A program made the translations under genes and the position numbers. A DNA stretch of 5,131 bases from Planctomycetota bacterium (lineage in GTDB: Bacteria; Planctomycetota; Brocadiia; SM23-32): the NCBI GenBank assembly GCA_030604585.1, contig JAUVVP010000214.1:1-5131 (forward strand). The letters are read 5' to 3'. This document shows, piece after piece, positions 1 through 4,978 of this stretch. The notes under the pieces are model-generated. The model made no database searches. It was not told the DNA's origin and worked only from the letters and a program-made list of their open reading frames with translations. Position 1 is the first letter of the stretch; each line of letters opens with the position of its first letter.

Positions 1-1371
1 CGCCCGGGCGCAGTGGTAGAACGGTTCGGAGTAGACGTCCCCGGCGATGCGGAAGCCGTAGGAGCGCCCTACGCCCGGCACCGCGATGAAGTAATCGCCG
101 GGCGTGGTGAGTTCCGAGAAGTCCAGTTCATAGACGTCTTCGCCCGTCAGGTTCTCCAGGACGCTGGTGCTCAGCGGCTCCTTGCGGTTGTGGGGCATTC
201 GCAGCTTCGGCTTGCCGCTGAAGGCGGTCTCGCCCGTCCTGGCGTCCACTACCAGGAACTCGTCGGCGTAACCGTCAAGGGGCAGCGGCCCCGCGCTGCC
301 CAGCCAGCCGTCCAGGTAGGCGTACTTCAACGCATCGGGCAGGTAGCCGTACTGGTTCGCCTTGATGTTGCGGTTCAGGCCGGCCCGCTCGTCGAACAGG
401 ACCTCGAACTCTTCGCGCTCGACGCCGACGTTCGTCATTACGATGCGATAGCGCATGCCGGACCGGAACGCCTGCGGCAGCAGCAGGAAGATGGTGTGCC
501 GGTAGGTGTCAGCCCACCAGAGCTTGCCGTCGGGATTGTCCAGCCTCTTGATGCGCCCTACCCTCACGGGTCGGACGCCTTCCTTGAAGCCGGCATCCTC
601 CGCGCTCCGCACCAGCCAGTTCTCAGCCCTCTCAGCCTTCAAGTAGTGCAGGTCGCCGATGAACTCCAGGGCCAGACACGAAGCGGTCTCAACTCGCGCC
701 TCTTCAAGCCGCACGGGCGGGTAGACGCCGTAGTTGATGGAGGGCACATCGGCCTCTTCGTACTCCACGATGCGCACATCGTCCACCCAGGCTGTGCCTT
801 TGCCGAACAGCGCGATGGCGATGCCCGCCAGTTCGCCGTCGCCGGAGGTGCATGCCACTCTGGCCGAAAGCCAACACCAATCGCGGGCGCCTCTGAGGAT
901 TGGGCTGTAGCGTTCCCTCTGGCCACGAACCGGCAGGCCTTCCCTGCTCCACACCGTCGTCCTTATGCCCAGCCCGTGCGCATCTTGCAGCTTCACGTGC
1001 GCTCGCACTTCGTAGGTGTGCCCGTTCCGCACGGGGAACGCCTGCTCCGGGTCCCAGTGCCGCGCCCATTGGAGGGACGCGCTGTTGCGCTTCGCGGACC
1101 AGTTCTCCCACTCCTGCCGCCAGGTCAGGTCCGCATCATCGCCACCAGAGTCAACCAGTCTCACCGACTGGCGGCCGCTGTGCGCAGTGGAGCCGTCCAG
1201 CTCCGCCGCAGTGCCTTCGCCCTTCGCGTCGAGCCTGAAGATGCCGGCATCCTGCTCGAAATCACACGAGTAGATCGTCAGTTCTTCTTCACCTGCCGCC
1301 CTCAGCGACCCACCGGTGACGCCGAGGCAGAGCGTCACAAGCATCGCCGTCCGGAGACCTTGCTTGAACAT
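1..1371 (-). CDS. Secreted GH9-family glycoside hydrolase (cellulase type), N-terminal 457 residues; 3' end beyond the window
   Basis: Likely cuts beta-1,4-glucan outside the cytoplasm. The frame is open from the ATG at 1371 to the window edge. Residues 1-26 look like a Sec signal peptide (K3, R7, hydrophobic 9-22, cleavage near LRAA); the C15 context (VTLC) is a poor lipobox. Residues about 33-205 resemble a jelly-roll carbohydrate-binding module, opening CDFEQDAG and closing AWVDDVRIVEY. Residues about 212-328 look like a second beta-sandwich, with SAEDAGFKEGVRPVRVG as seen before GH9 enzymes. Residues about 335-450 match the GH9 N-terminal Ig-like (CelD_N) domain: KANQYGYLPDALKYAYL, then TTPGDYFIAVPGVG and YGFRIAGDVYSEPFY. 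The catalytic (alpha/alpha)6 domain should follow outside the window, so activity cannot be judged. AAGGGAGGT at 1382-1390 lies 10 bases before the ATG and fixes the start. It sits 106 bases after the GH94 gene and is probably cotranscribed with it. Confidence 0.85.
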   Translation of the reverse strand, partial: MFKQGLRTAMLVTLCLGVTGGSLRAAGEEELTIYSCDFEQDAGIFRLDAKGEGTAAELDGSTAHSGRQSVRLVDSGGDDADLTWRQEWENWSAKRNSASLQWARHWDPEQAFPVRNGHTYEVRAHVKLQDAHGLGIRTTVWSREGLPVRGQRERYSPILRGARDWCWLSARVACTSGDGELAGIAIALFGKGTAWVDDVRIVEYEEADVPSINYGVYPPVRLEEARVETASCLALEFIGDLHYLKAERAENWLVRSAEDAGFKEGVRPVRVGRIKRLDNPDGKLWWADTYRHTIFLLLPQAFRSGMRYRIVMTNVGVEREEFEVLFDERAGLNRNIKANQYGYLPDALKYAYLDGWLGSAGPLPLDGYADEFLVVDARTGETAFSGKPKLRMPHNRKEPLSTSVLENLTGEDVYELDFSELTTPGDYFIAVPGVGRSYGFRIAGDVYSEPFYHCARA

Positions 1372-1459
1372 GGCAGCCGGGACCTCCCTTGGTATACCAG
1401 CAGGGCGCGCCTGCTTCGTGGGGGTAGTCTTCGTGCCCTTCCTGGCCGACAATGTCACC

Positions 1460-1478
1460 ACCGGCCGCTGCGACCGGT
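1460..1478 (-). other. Stem-loop directly after the GH94 stop codon
   Basis: Read on the minus strand, ACCGGTC pairs with GGCCGGT (seven pairs, one of them G-T) around a five-base loop GCAGC. It starts at the last base of the GH94 stop codon. No T-run follows, so it is not a canonical intrinsic terminator. It could instead slow 3' decay or partly reduce readthrough into the GH9 gene. In DNA this GC-rich it may be chance. Confidence 0.25.
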
Positions 1479-3907
1479 CAGCCCATCGCGACCTCGACCC
1501 GGTGGACCTTGCCGTCCTCGAACGCGGGCAGCACGTTGCCGCGGATGGGCTCCCCGTCCACCGTCACCGACTTGACGCCCTTGCAGACGCCGTTGGGGTT
1601 GCTGACCCGTATCTCGTAGGTGGCGCCGCGGAACTTGCGGACGGCGCTGAAGCCCTGCCAGTCCGCCGGGATGCAGGGGTCAACGGCCAGGCCGTCCCAC
1701 TCAGGCCGCACGCCGAGGATGTACTGGGTCGCGGCCACGTAGTTCCATGCCGCCGTGCCGGTCAGCCACGTGCCGGCGCACTTGCCGAATTGGCGGTGTT
1801 CGCTGCCGTAGCGCAGTTGGCCGTAAACGTACGGCTCCGCGCAGTAGTGAACGGGGGCCGGCTGGCTGGCGGCCGGTGGCAGGATGGCCCGGTAGAAGGC
1901 ATAGGCTCGGTCCCCGCGCCCGAGGATGGACTCGGCGCAGACGGCCCACGGGTTCGGGTGGCAGAAGATGCCGCCGTTCTCCTTGGCGCCCCGCGGGAAG
2001 ACGTGGAAGCCGCCGCTCGGCGCCACCGTGCAGCCCGGCGTCAGTATCTGGATGCCGTTGGGGGTGAAGAGCCGCTCGTGGACGCTGTCCATCGCCCGGA
2101 TGGCGCGCTCGCGGTCCGCCACGCCGGCCATCACGGCCCAGGTTTGCGGCTCGAGGAAGATCTTCGCCTCCTCGCGCTCGGGCACGCCGAACCATTCGCC
2201 CTTCGAATCCGTGCCGCGCGCATACCAGCCCGCATCCAGCCACGCCTCGCGGTTGACCGCCTCGGTCGCCTCGTCGGCCACCATCTTGAGGTAGTCGAGC
2301 ACGGGGAGCTTCTGCCCGTCGTGCTCGACCTCCAGCTCCTCTCGCCCGCTCAGCTCGGTAAGCCGCATCATGTCCTTGGCCATCTTCACCAGCATGATGC
2401 CCACCAGCACGGACTCGGAGACCTCGTCGTCCGGCCCCTCGCCGATGGTGTCGTTCCAGTCGGCCGAGCGCAGGCGCGGGATGCCGTGTGCGCCCCGGTC
2501 GTTGAGGCTGTACCGGATGCCGCGCAGCAGGTGGTGGTAGAGGTCCTCGCTCAGGTCGCGGTTGTCGCTGTAGGTGAACTGCTCGTCCAGGATGCCGATG
2601 TCGGCGGTCTCTTTCACGTAGGCGGCGACGGCCAGGACGGACCAGAGGTGGTCGTCGGAGAAACCGCCCTCGCCCGCGCCCTCCTTGGTCAGCGCGGAGT
2701 ACTGGTGCTGGCAGCTTCCGTCCTGGAGCTGCACGGCGTTCATCAGTTCGAGGATACGCCGGCGCGCGCCGTCGAGCGACATGTGCATGTAGCCGAGCAG
2801 GTCCTGGAGCGAGTCCCGCGTGCCCATACTGCGCCCCAGACCAGTCGCGTAACCGGATATGGAACGCGAGAACTGGAAGTTGATCCAGCACTGGTAGGCG
2901 TTCCAGGTGTTGACCATCAGTGCCATGTGATCGTCGGGCACCGAGCACTGGAAGGTGCTGAGCAGGTCCCCGGCGTAGGACTTCAGCTCTTCGAGCGCGC
3001 TCAGGACCTTCTCATCGTTGCCGAGCCAGCGCCCGAGTATGGCCTTCGCATCGTCCTTGTCCCGCGGCTCGGCCACACCCAGGATCAGGTGCAGGACCTT
3101 CTCTTCGCCCGGCGATAGCGACACGTCCACCTGGAAGACCCCGACCGCCGTGTCGTCCCCGACCAATGAATTGCGCGTCTTGCCTTCCCGGACGACCTGC
3201 GGGTCCTCGATCGAGCCGTCCCCCAGGAAGACGTCGCACTCGGTGTCGTAACCGGCGACCGGCTCGCTGACGGCGAAGAAAGGCAGCGGCCGGGCGCCGT
3301 CCTGGCGCGTGATGACGTACATGATCCTGCTGTCCTGTTCGTCCACGTCCACGTGGGCCAGGTGGCCGCTGTACTGGATGTTGGTCAGGTCGTTGGCCGC
3401 CGTGCAGTTGACGAACTCACGGTAGGAAAAGAGCGACAGCTTGCGCTGCCCGTCCGTATCGTTCCTGACTACGACGCGCTGGACCTCGAGGTGCTCGCCG
3501 ACGGGGATGAAATGCAGCATCTCAGTAGCGATGCCGGCGTAGGAGGAGCTGATCTTCGTGTAGCCCAGCCCGTGGCGGCACTCGTAGGCGTCCGGCTTGA
3601 CGTGGGTGACCGGCTGATAGCTGGCCGACCAGAACTCGCCCGTCTCGTTGTCGCGCACGTAGAGCCAGCGCCCCGGCCGGTCCTTGTTGCAGCCGACCTG
3701 GACGTAGCGCGTGATGCGCCGCTCCAGCGGGTCGCGGAACCACGTCGGGCCGCCTGCCGTGTTGGACACGATCCCGCAGAGCATCCCCTCCAGCCCCACG
3801 TAGTTGATCCATGGCGCCGGCGTGGCGGGCACAGTGATCACGTATTCCCGGTTCGGCACGTCGAAGTACCCAAGTTGCGTTTCGGCCACCTTGGCAGCTT
3901 CCGCCAT
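1478..3907 (-). CDS. GH94 disaccharide phosphorylase, cellobiose-phosphorylase-like
   Basis: Cytoplasmic inverting phosphorylase that splits a beta-linked glucosyl disaccharide with phosphate, releasing alpha-glucose 1-phosphate. Its 809 residues equal the usual GH94 length (about 800-825), and there is no signal peptide. The N-terminal beta-sandwich (about 1-290) opens with YFDVPNREYVIT and PWINYVG. The (alpha/alpha)6 barrel (about 330-740) carries GLGRSMGTRDSLQDLLG, whose R359 and D365 match R362 and D368 of Cellvibrio (Cellulomonas) gilvus cellobiose phosphorylase. SADWND holds the catalytic acid D486 (D490 there) and W484. KENGGIFCH holds K642 and phosphate-binding H650 (K658, H666). WLTGTAAWN (714-722) is the second phosphate motif. 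A C-terminal beta-domain follows (741-809). Acceptor-site residues differ from cellobiose phosphorylase, so cellobiose is the default guess, not a firm substrate. AAGGAGT (3915-3921) lies 7 bases before the ATG. The gene leads the GH9 gene. Confidence 0.93.
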   Translation of the reverse strand: MAEAAKVAETQLGYFDVPNREYVITVPATPAPWINYVGLEGMLCGIVSNTAGGPTWFRDPLERRITRYVQVGCNKDRPGRWLYVRDNETGEFWSASYQPVTHVKPDAYECRHGLGYTKISSSYAGIATEMLHFIPVGEHLEVQRVVVRNDTDGQRKLSLFSYREFVNCTAANDLTNIQYSGHLAHVDVDEQDSRIMYVITRQDGARPLPFFAVSEPVAGYDTECDVFLGDGSIEDPQVVREGKTRNSLVGDDTAVGVFQVDVSLSPGEEKVLHLILGVAEPRDKDDAKAILGRWLGNDEKVLSALEELKSYAGDLLSTFQCSVPDDHMALMVNTWNAYQCWINFQFSRSISGYATGLGRSMGTRDSLQDLLGYMHMSLDGARRRILELMNAVQLQDGSCQHQYSALTKEGAGEGGFSDDHLWSVLAVAAYVKETADIGILDEQFTYSDNRDLSEDLYHHLLRGIRYSLNDRGAHGIPRLRSADWNDTIGEGPDDEVSESVLVGIMLVKMAKDMMRLTELSGREELEVEHDGQKLPVLDYLKMVADEATEAVNREAWLDAGWYARGTDSKGEWFGVPEREEAKIFLEPQTWAVMAGVADRERAIRAMDSVHERLFTPNGIQILTPGCTVAPSGGFHVFPRGAKENGGIFCHPNPWAVCAESILGRGDRAYAFYRAILPPAASQPAPVHYCAEPYVYGQLRYGSEHRQFGKCAGTWLTGTAAWNYVAATQYILGVRPEWDGLAVDPCIPADWQGFSAVRKFRGATYEIRVSNPNGVCKGVKSVTVDGEPIRGNVLPAFEDGKVHRVEVAMG

Positions 3908-3943
3908 GGTCGAGACTCCTTACCCAGTGAATGGAGATGCTTG

Positions 3944-3966
3944 TTCGCCGCTGAGGCCGCAGCGAA
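3944..3966 (-). other. Possible hairpin in the GH94 leader
   Basis: TTCGC (3944-3948) and GCGAA (3962-3966) are perfect inverted arms. An alternative inner pairing, CGCTG with CAGCG around a six-base loop, uses overlapping bases. It lies 37-59 bases before the GH94 start codon and just upstream of the ribosome site, so it could affect translation. No riboswitch class is recognised. Confidence 0.25.
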
Positions 3967-3988
3967 CCAGGGGCAGCACTATGGGACG

Positions 3989-4000
3989 TTGCCTTGGCAA
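3989..4000. promoter_or_regulatory. Short dyad TTGCC-TT-GGCAA in the GH94 leader
   Basis: Five-base inverted arms with a two-base centre form a 12-bp dyad about 60 bases downstream of the predicted GH94 transcription start. The spacing and symmetry suit a dimeric repressor such as a sugar-responsive regulator. The central CG of typical LacI-family sites is absent. Only one copy is seen, so the call is weak. Confidence 0.2.
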
Positions 4001-4020
4001 GAGCGACACTACGTGACAGC

Positions 4021-4038
4021 TCGTGCTCGTTCTCGTGC
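4021..4038. repeat. Hexamer tandem repeat in the GH94 leader
   Basis: Three consecutive 6-base units, TCGTGC, TCGTTC and TCGTGC, differ at one base, and a partial fourth unit (TC) follows. The repeat lies just downstream of the predicted GH94 promoter, inside its untranslated leader. No function is assigned; such a tract could change length by slippage. Confidence 0.45.
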
Positions 4039-4058
4039 TCCCGGCTCGCGGGCGTCCC

Positions 4059-4087
4059 TTTGTACCCGCCCTCCCCGGCACTGTCAA
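4059..4087 (-). promoter_or_regulatory. Sigma-70-type promoter for the GH94-GH9 unit
   Basis: On the minus strand a perfect -35 TTGACA (4082-4087) is followed by an optimal 17-base spacer and the -10 TACAAA (4059-4064), four of six matches to TATAAT. Transcription should start near 4052, giving a leader of about 145 bases before the GH94 ATG. No comparable promoter was seen before the GH9 gene, which supports one transcript for both. Confidence 0.55.
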
Positions 4088-4113
4088 GCGGCCCTACAGT
4101 CCCGCCCTCGCGC

Positions 4114-4125
4114 CGGCCATGGCCG
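4114..4125. promoter_or_regulatory. Perfect 12-bp palindrome CGGCCATGGCCG upstream of the GH94 promoter
   Basis: A perfect palindrome centred about 32 bases upstream of the GH94 -35 box and about 48 bases before the tRNA gene. The position would suit an activator or a divergent regulator. It is built of G and C around CATG, so chance is a real alternative in this GC-rich DNA. Confidence 0.2.
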
Positions 4126-4128
4126 TTC

Positions 4129-4155
4129 ACTTGAAACACAGGACTTGAAACCTGT
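4129..4155. repeat. Direct repeat ACTTGAAAC x2, with an overlapping hairpin, before the tRNA gene
   Basis: ACTTGAAAC occurs at 4129-4137 and again at 4143-4151, with a 14-base period. The second copy sits in the loop of an ACAGG (4138-4142) / CCTGT (4151-4155) hairpin. The first copy contains TTGAAA (4131-4136), a fair -35 for the tRNA gene, but only weak -10 matches follow (TGTAGC at 4153-4158). It may be a tRNA promoter or regulator site; the evidence is only positional. Confidence 0.3.
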
Positions 4156-4167
4156 AGCTTCAGTATC

Positions 4168-4258
4168 GGAGAGGTGCCGGAGCGGCCGAACGGGGCGGTT
4201 TCGAAAACCGCTGTCCCGCCCTGCGGGACCGGGGGTTCGAATCCCTCCCTCTCCGCCA
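4168..4258 (+). tRNA. tRNA-Ser, anticodon CGA (reads UCG)
   Basis: A complete class II tRNA, 91 bases including an encoded CCA end. The acceptor stem GGAGAGG (4168-4174) pairs perfectly with CCTCTCC (4248-4254); the discriminator is G4255, followed by CCA. The D-arm is CCG/CGG. The anticodon stem GCGGT/ACCGC encloses the loop TTCGAAA, with anticodon CGA at 4202-4204. The long variable arm GTCCCG-CCCTG-CGGGAC is typical of serine tRNAs. The T-arm has the loop TTCGAAT and one G-T pair in its stem. The arms are intact, so the gene looks functional. It points away from the GH94 gene, and the DNA after its 3' end differs in character from the sugar genes, as at tRNA genes used for integration. Confidence 0.97.
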
Positions 4259-4290
4259 TTCCCCTTCCGCCCTTGCGAGTTCACCCCGAC

Positions 4291-4306
4291 TCCGCCGCAC
4301 GGCGGA
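4291..4306 (+). other. GC hairpin downstream of the tRNA gene
   Basis: TCCGCC and GGCGGA form a six-pair stem around the loop GCAC, 33 bases after the tRNA 3' end. A G-run rather than a T-run follows, so it is not a canonical Rho-independent terminator. It may still end or trim the tRNA transcript. Confidence 0.3.
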
Positions 4307-4343
4307 CCGGGGGGGCCTCGGTCTCGACGAAAGCAAGTCCAAC

Positions 4344-4370
4344 CGCCGAGAGCGCCGAGAACGCCGAGAA
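4344..4370 (+). repeat. Three tandem 9-bp units CGCCGAGA(G/A)
   Basis: The units are CGCCGAGAG (4344-4352), CGCCGAGAA (4353-4361) and CGCCGAGAA (4362-4370); only the last base of the first unit differs. Comparable C-G-C-x-G-A-G repeats occur between genes in many environmental bacterial genomes, which I recall from general knowledge. Here the array ends exactly where the possible reading frame at 4370 begins. A mobile or spreading repeat is possible; only one array is seen. Confidence 0.6.
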
Positions 4371-4597
4371 TGACAGGGACTCAGACCGGCGCCGAGCATG
4401 CGCCGCCCCTGAGAGACGAGGCCACGTGGGACAGGTTCGGCGAGCTGTTCCCGGACCTTCATTCGACAGAGCGCTGGGCGCTGAAGAAGATCGTGCCGGA
4501 TGGAGTCCTGGAGCTGTTCAGAGCCGCGAGCGATGAGGTATTTGGTGGTGAGGAATGCCCTGGACTGTGGCACGGGCTGGCGTATAATCGGCCTCGG
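4370..4597 (+). pseudogene. Coding-like fragment without a natural end, product not recognised
   Basis: From the ATG at 4370 the frame reads as a plausible soluble helical protein for about 76 residues. It is rich in E, D, L and W, includes DEATWDRFGELFP, ERWALKKIVPDGVLELF and SDEVFGG, and most codons end in G or C. The frame stays open to a TGA at 4769-4771. After about residue 76, however, it becomes rich in S, T, R and C, as expected of a wrong frame over the next gene. No ribosome site precedes the ATG, which abuts the 9-bp repeat array. It may be a decayed or frameshifted gene whose true 3' end is lost. Alternatively it was once joined to the next gene, which lies in the -1 frame, or it is chance. 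No family is recognised. Confidence 0.3.
4561..4588 (+). promoter_or_regulatory. Promoter for the small gene at 4615
   Basis: A perfect -10 TATAAT (4583-4588) sits 16 bases after TGGACT (4561-4566), which matches TTGACA at four of six positions. Transcription should begin near 4595, about 20 bases before the ATG, leaving room for the ribosome site at 4601-4608. It supports the small gene being expressed separately from the fragment upstream. Confidence 0.6.
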
Positions 4598-4614
4598 CAG
4601 AAAGGAGGACCAGC

Positions 4615-4917
4615 ATGGCAGATGATGGCGAGATCAGGGATGCGGTATTCGACGGGTTTCTGTTGGGCATTCGAGCATTCTCATACGCGCACGATATCGA
4701 CGTGCCTGGCACTGAGGACTACAAGCTCTGGGACGTGCTTCGTGAGGTGGCGGACGGCGAGCTCTGCCTGAGTGACACACCCGCTGAGAAAGCCATGAAG
4801 TTCCCCAACACGAGCGAAGAGATGAAGGAGTACCTTGCCCGCAACATGAATGCGTTCATCCGGAAGGACCGGCGCAACGCGGCGCGGGTGCTCAAGGCAA
4901 TGGGCGATCTGCCCTGA
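4615..4917 (+). CDS. Small hypothetical protein of 100 residues
   Basis: Function not recognised. The start is well supported: AAAGGAGG (4601-4608) lies six bases before the ATG, and a TATAAT promoter lies just upstream. The protein seems soluble and mostly helical, with no signal peptide, no membrane segment and a single cysteine (C51). The N-terminal helix (about 5-24) carries DAVFDGFLLGIRAFSYAHD. An acidic middle follows (TEDYKLWDVLREVADGEL, 33-50). A C-terminal helical part (67-98) ends in a basic patch, RKDRRNAARVLK (83-94), which could contact nucleic acid or an acidic partner. The stop is 61 bases before a protein kinase gene on the same strand with no terminator between, so one transcript is likely. 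It may be an accessory, regulator or substrate of the kinase. GC (57% in a sampled line) is below that of the GH94 gene. Confidence 0.8.
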   Translation: MADDGEIRDAVFDGFLLGIRAFSYAHDIDVPGTEDYKLWDVLREVADGELCLSDTPAEKAMKFPNTSEEMKEYLARNMNAFIRKDRRNAARVLKAMGDLP

Positions 4918-4978
4918 CATCTCAATCGGACAGCACAGCCCCAGGCAACCGTGGCCCCGGACTTCGGTGAGGGAAGGC

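Noticed and set aside
1391..1399. Extended -10-like TGGTATACC just before the GH9 gene
   Set aside because: The predicted transcription start would fall inside the ribosome site at 1382-1390, and no -35 box lies at a useful distance.
1399..1415. AGCAGG/CCTGCT hairpin in the GH94-GH9 gap
   Set aside because: It has no T-run after it on either strand and lies too near the GH9 ribosome site for a terminator. It is probably chance in GC-rich DNA.
13..1575. Plus-strand open frame of 520 codons
   Set aside because: It lies antisense to the GH9 gene, which has a signal peptide, recognisable domains and a ribosome site. Its product is an R/P/H/V-rich mixture typical of opposite-strand frames in GC-rich DNA.
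1701..2948. Second minus-strand frame of 415 codons inside the GH94 gene
   Set aside because: An out-of-frame shadow, extremely R/G/P/A-rich, with no ribosome site.
1316..3118. Plus-strand open frame of 600 codons
   Set aside because: It lies antisense to the GH94 gene, with H/V/L/D/R-rich repeats and no domain. The GH94 frame is full length with conserved catalytic motifs.
4138..4155. On the minus strand, a sequence resembling a tRNA T-arm (ACAGG, TTTCAAGT, CCTGT)
   Set aside because: The loop has eight bases rather than seven, and no acceptor, D or anticodon arm lies at the right distance. Not called as a tRNA remnant.
3522..4259. Minus-strand frame of 245 codons overlapping the tRNA and the GH94 start
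   Set aside because: It reads through the complement of the tRNA gene and then a wrong frame of GH94. The true GH94 start has a strong ribosome site at 3915-3921.
3353..4369. 5' part of a long plus-strand frame crossing the GH94 start region and the tRNA
   Set aside because: It is antisense to GH94 and passes through the tRNA gene. Only the part after 4370 has protein-like composition, and that is reported separately.
3989..4370. CRISPR array considered because of the short repeats
   Set aside because: The repeats are 6-9 bases, directly adjacent or single, with no spacers and no cas genes in view.
4160..4573. Minus-strand frame of 137 codons over the tRNA and the downstream region
   Set aside because: It crosses the tRNA complement, is R/S/P-rich, and has no ribosome site or recognisable domain.
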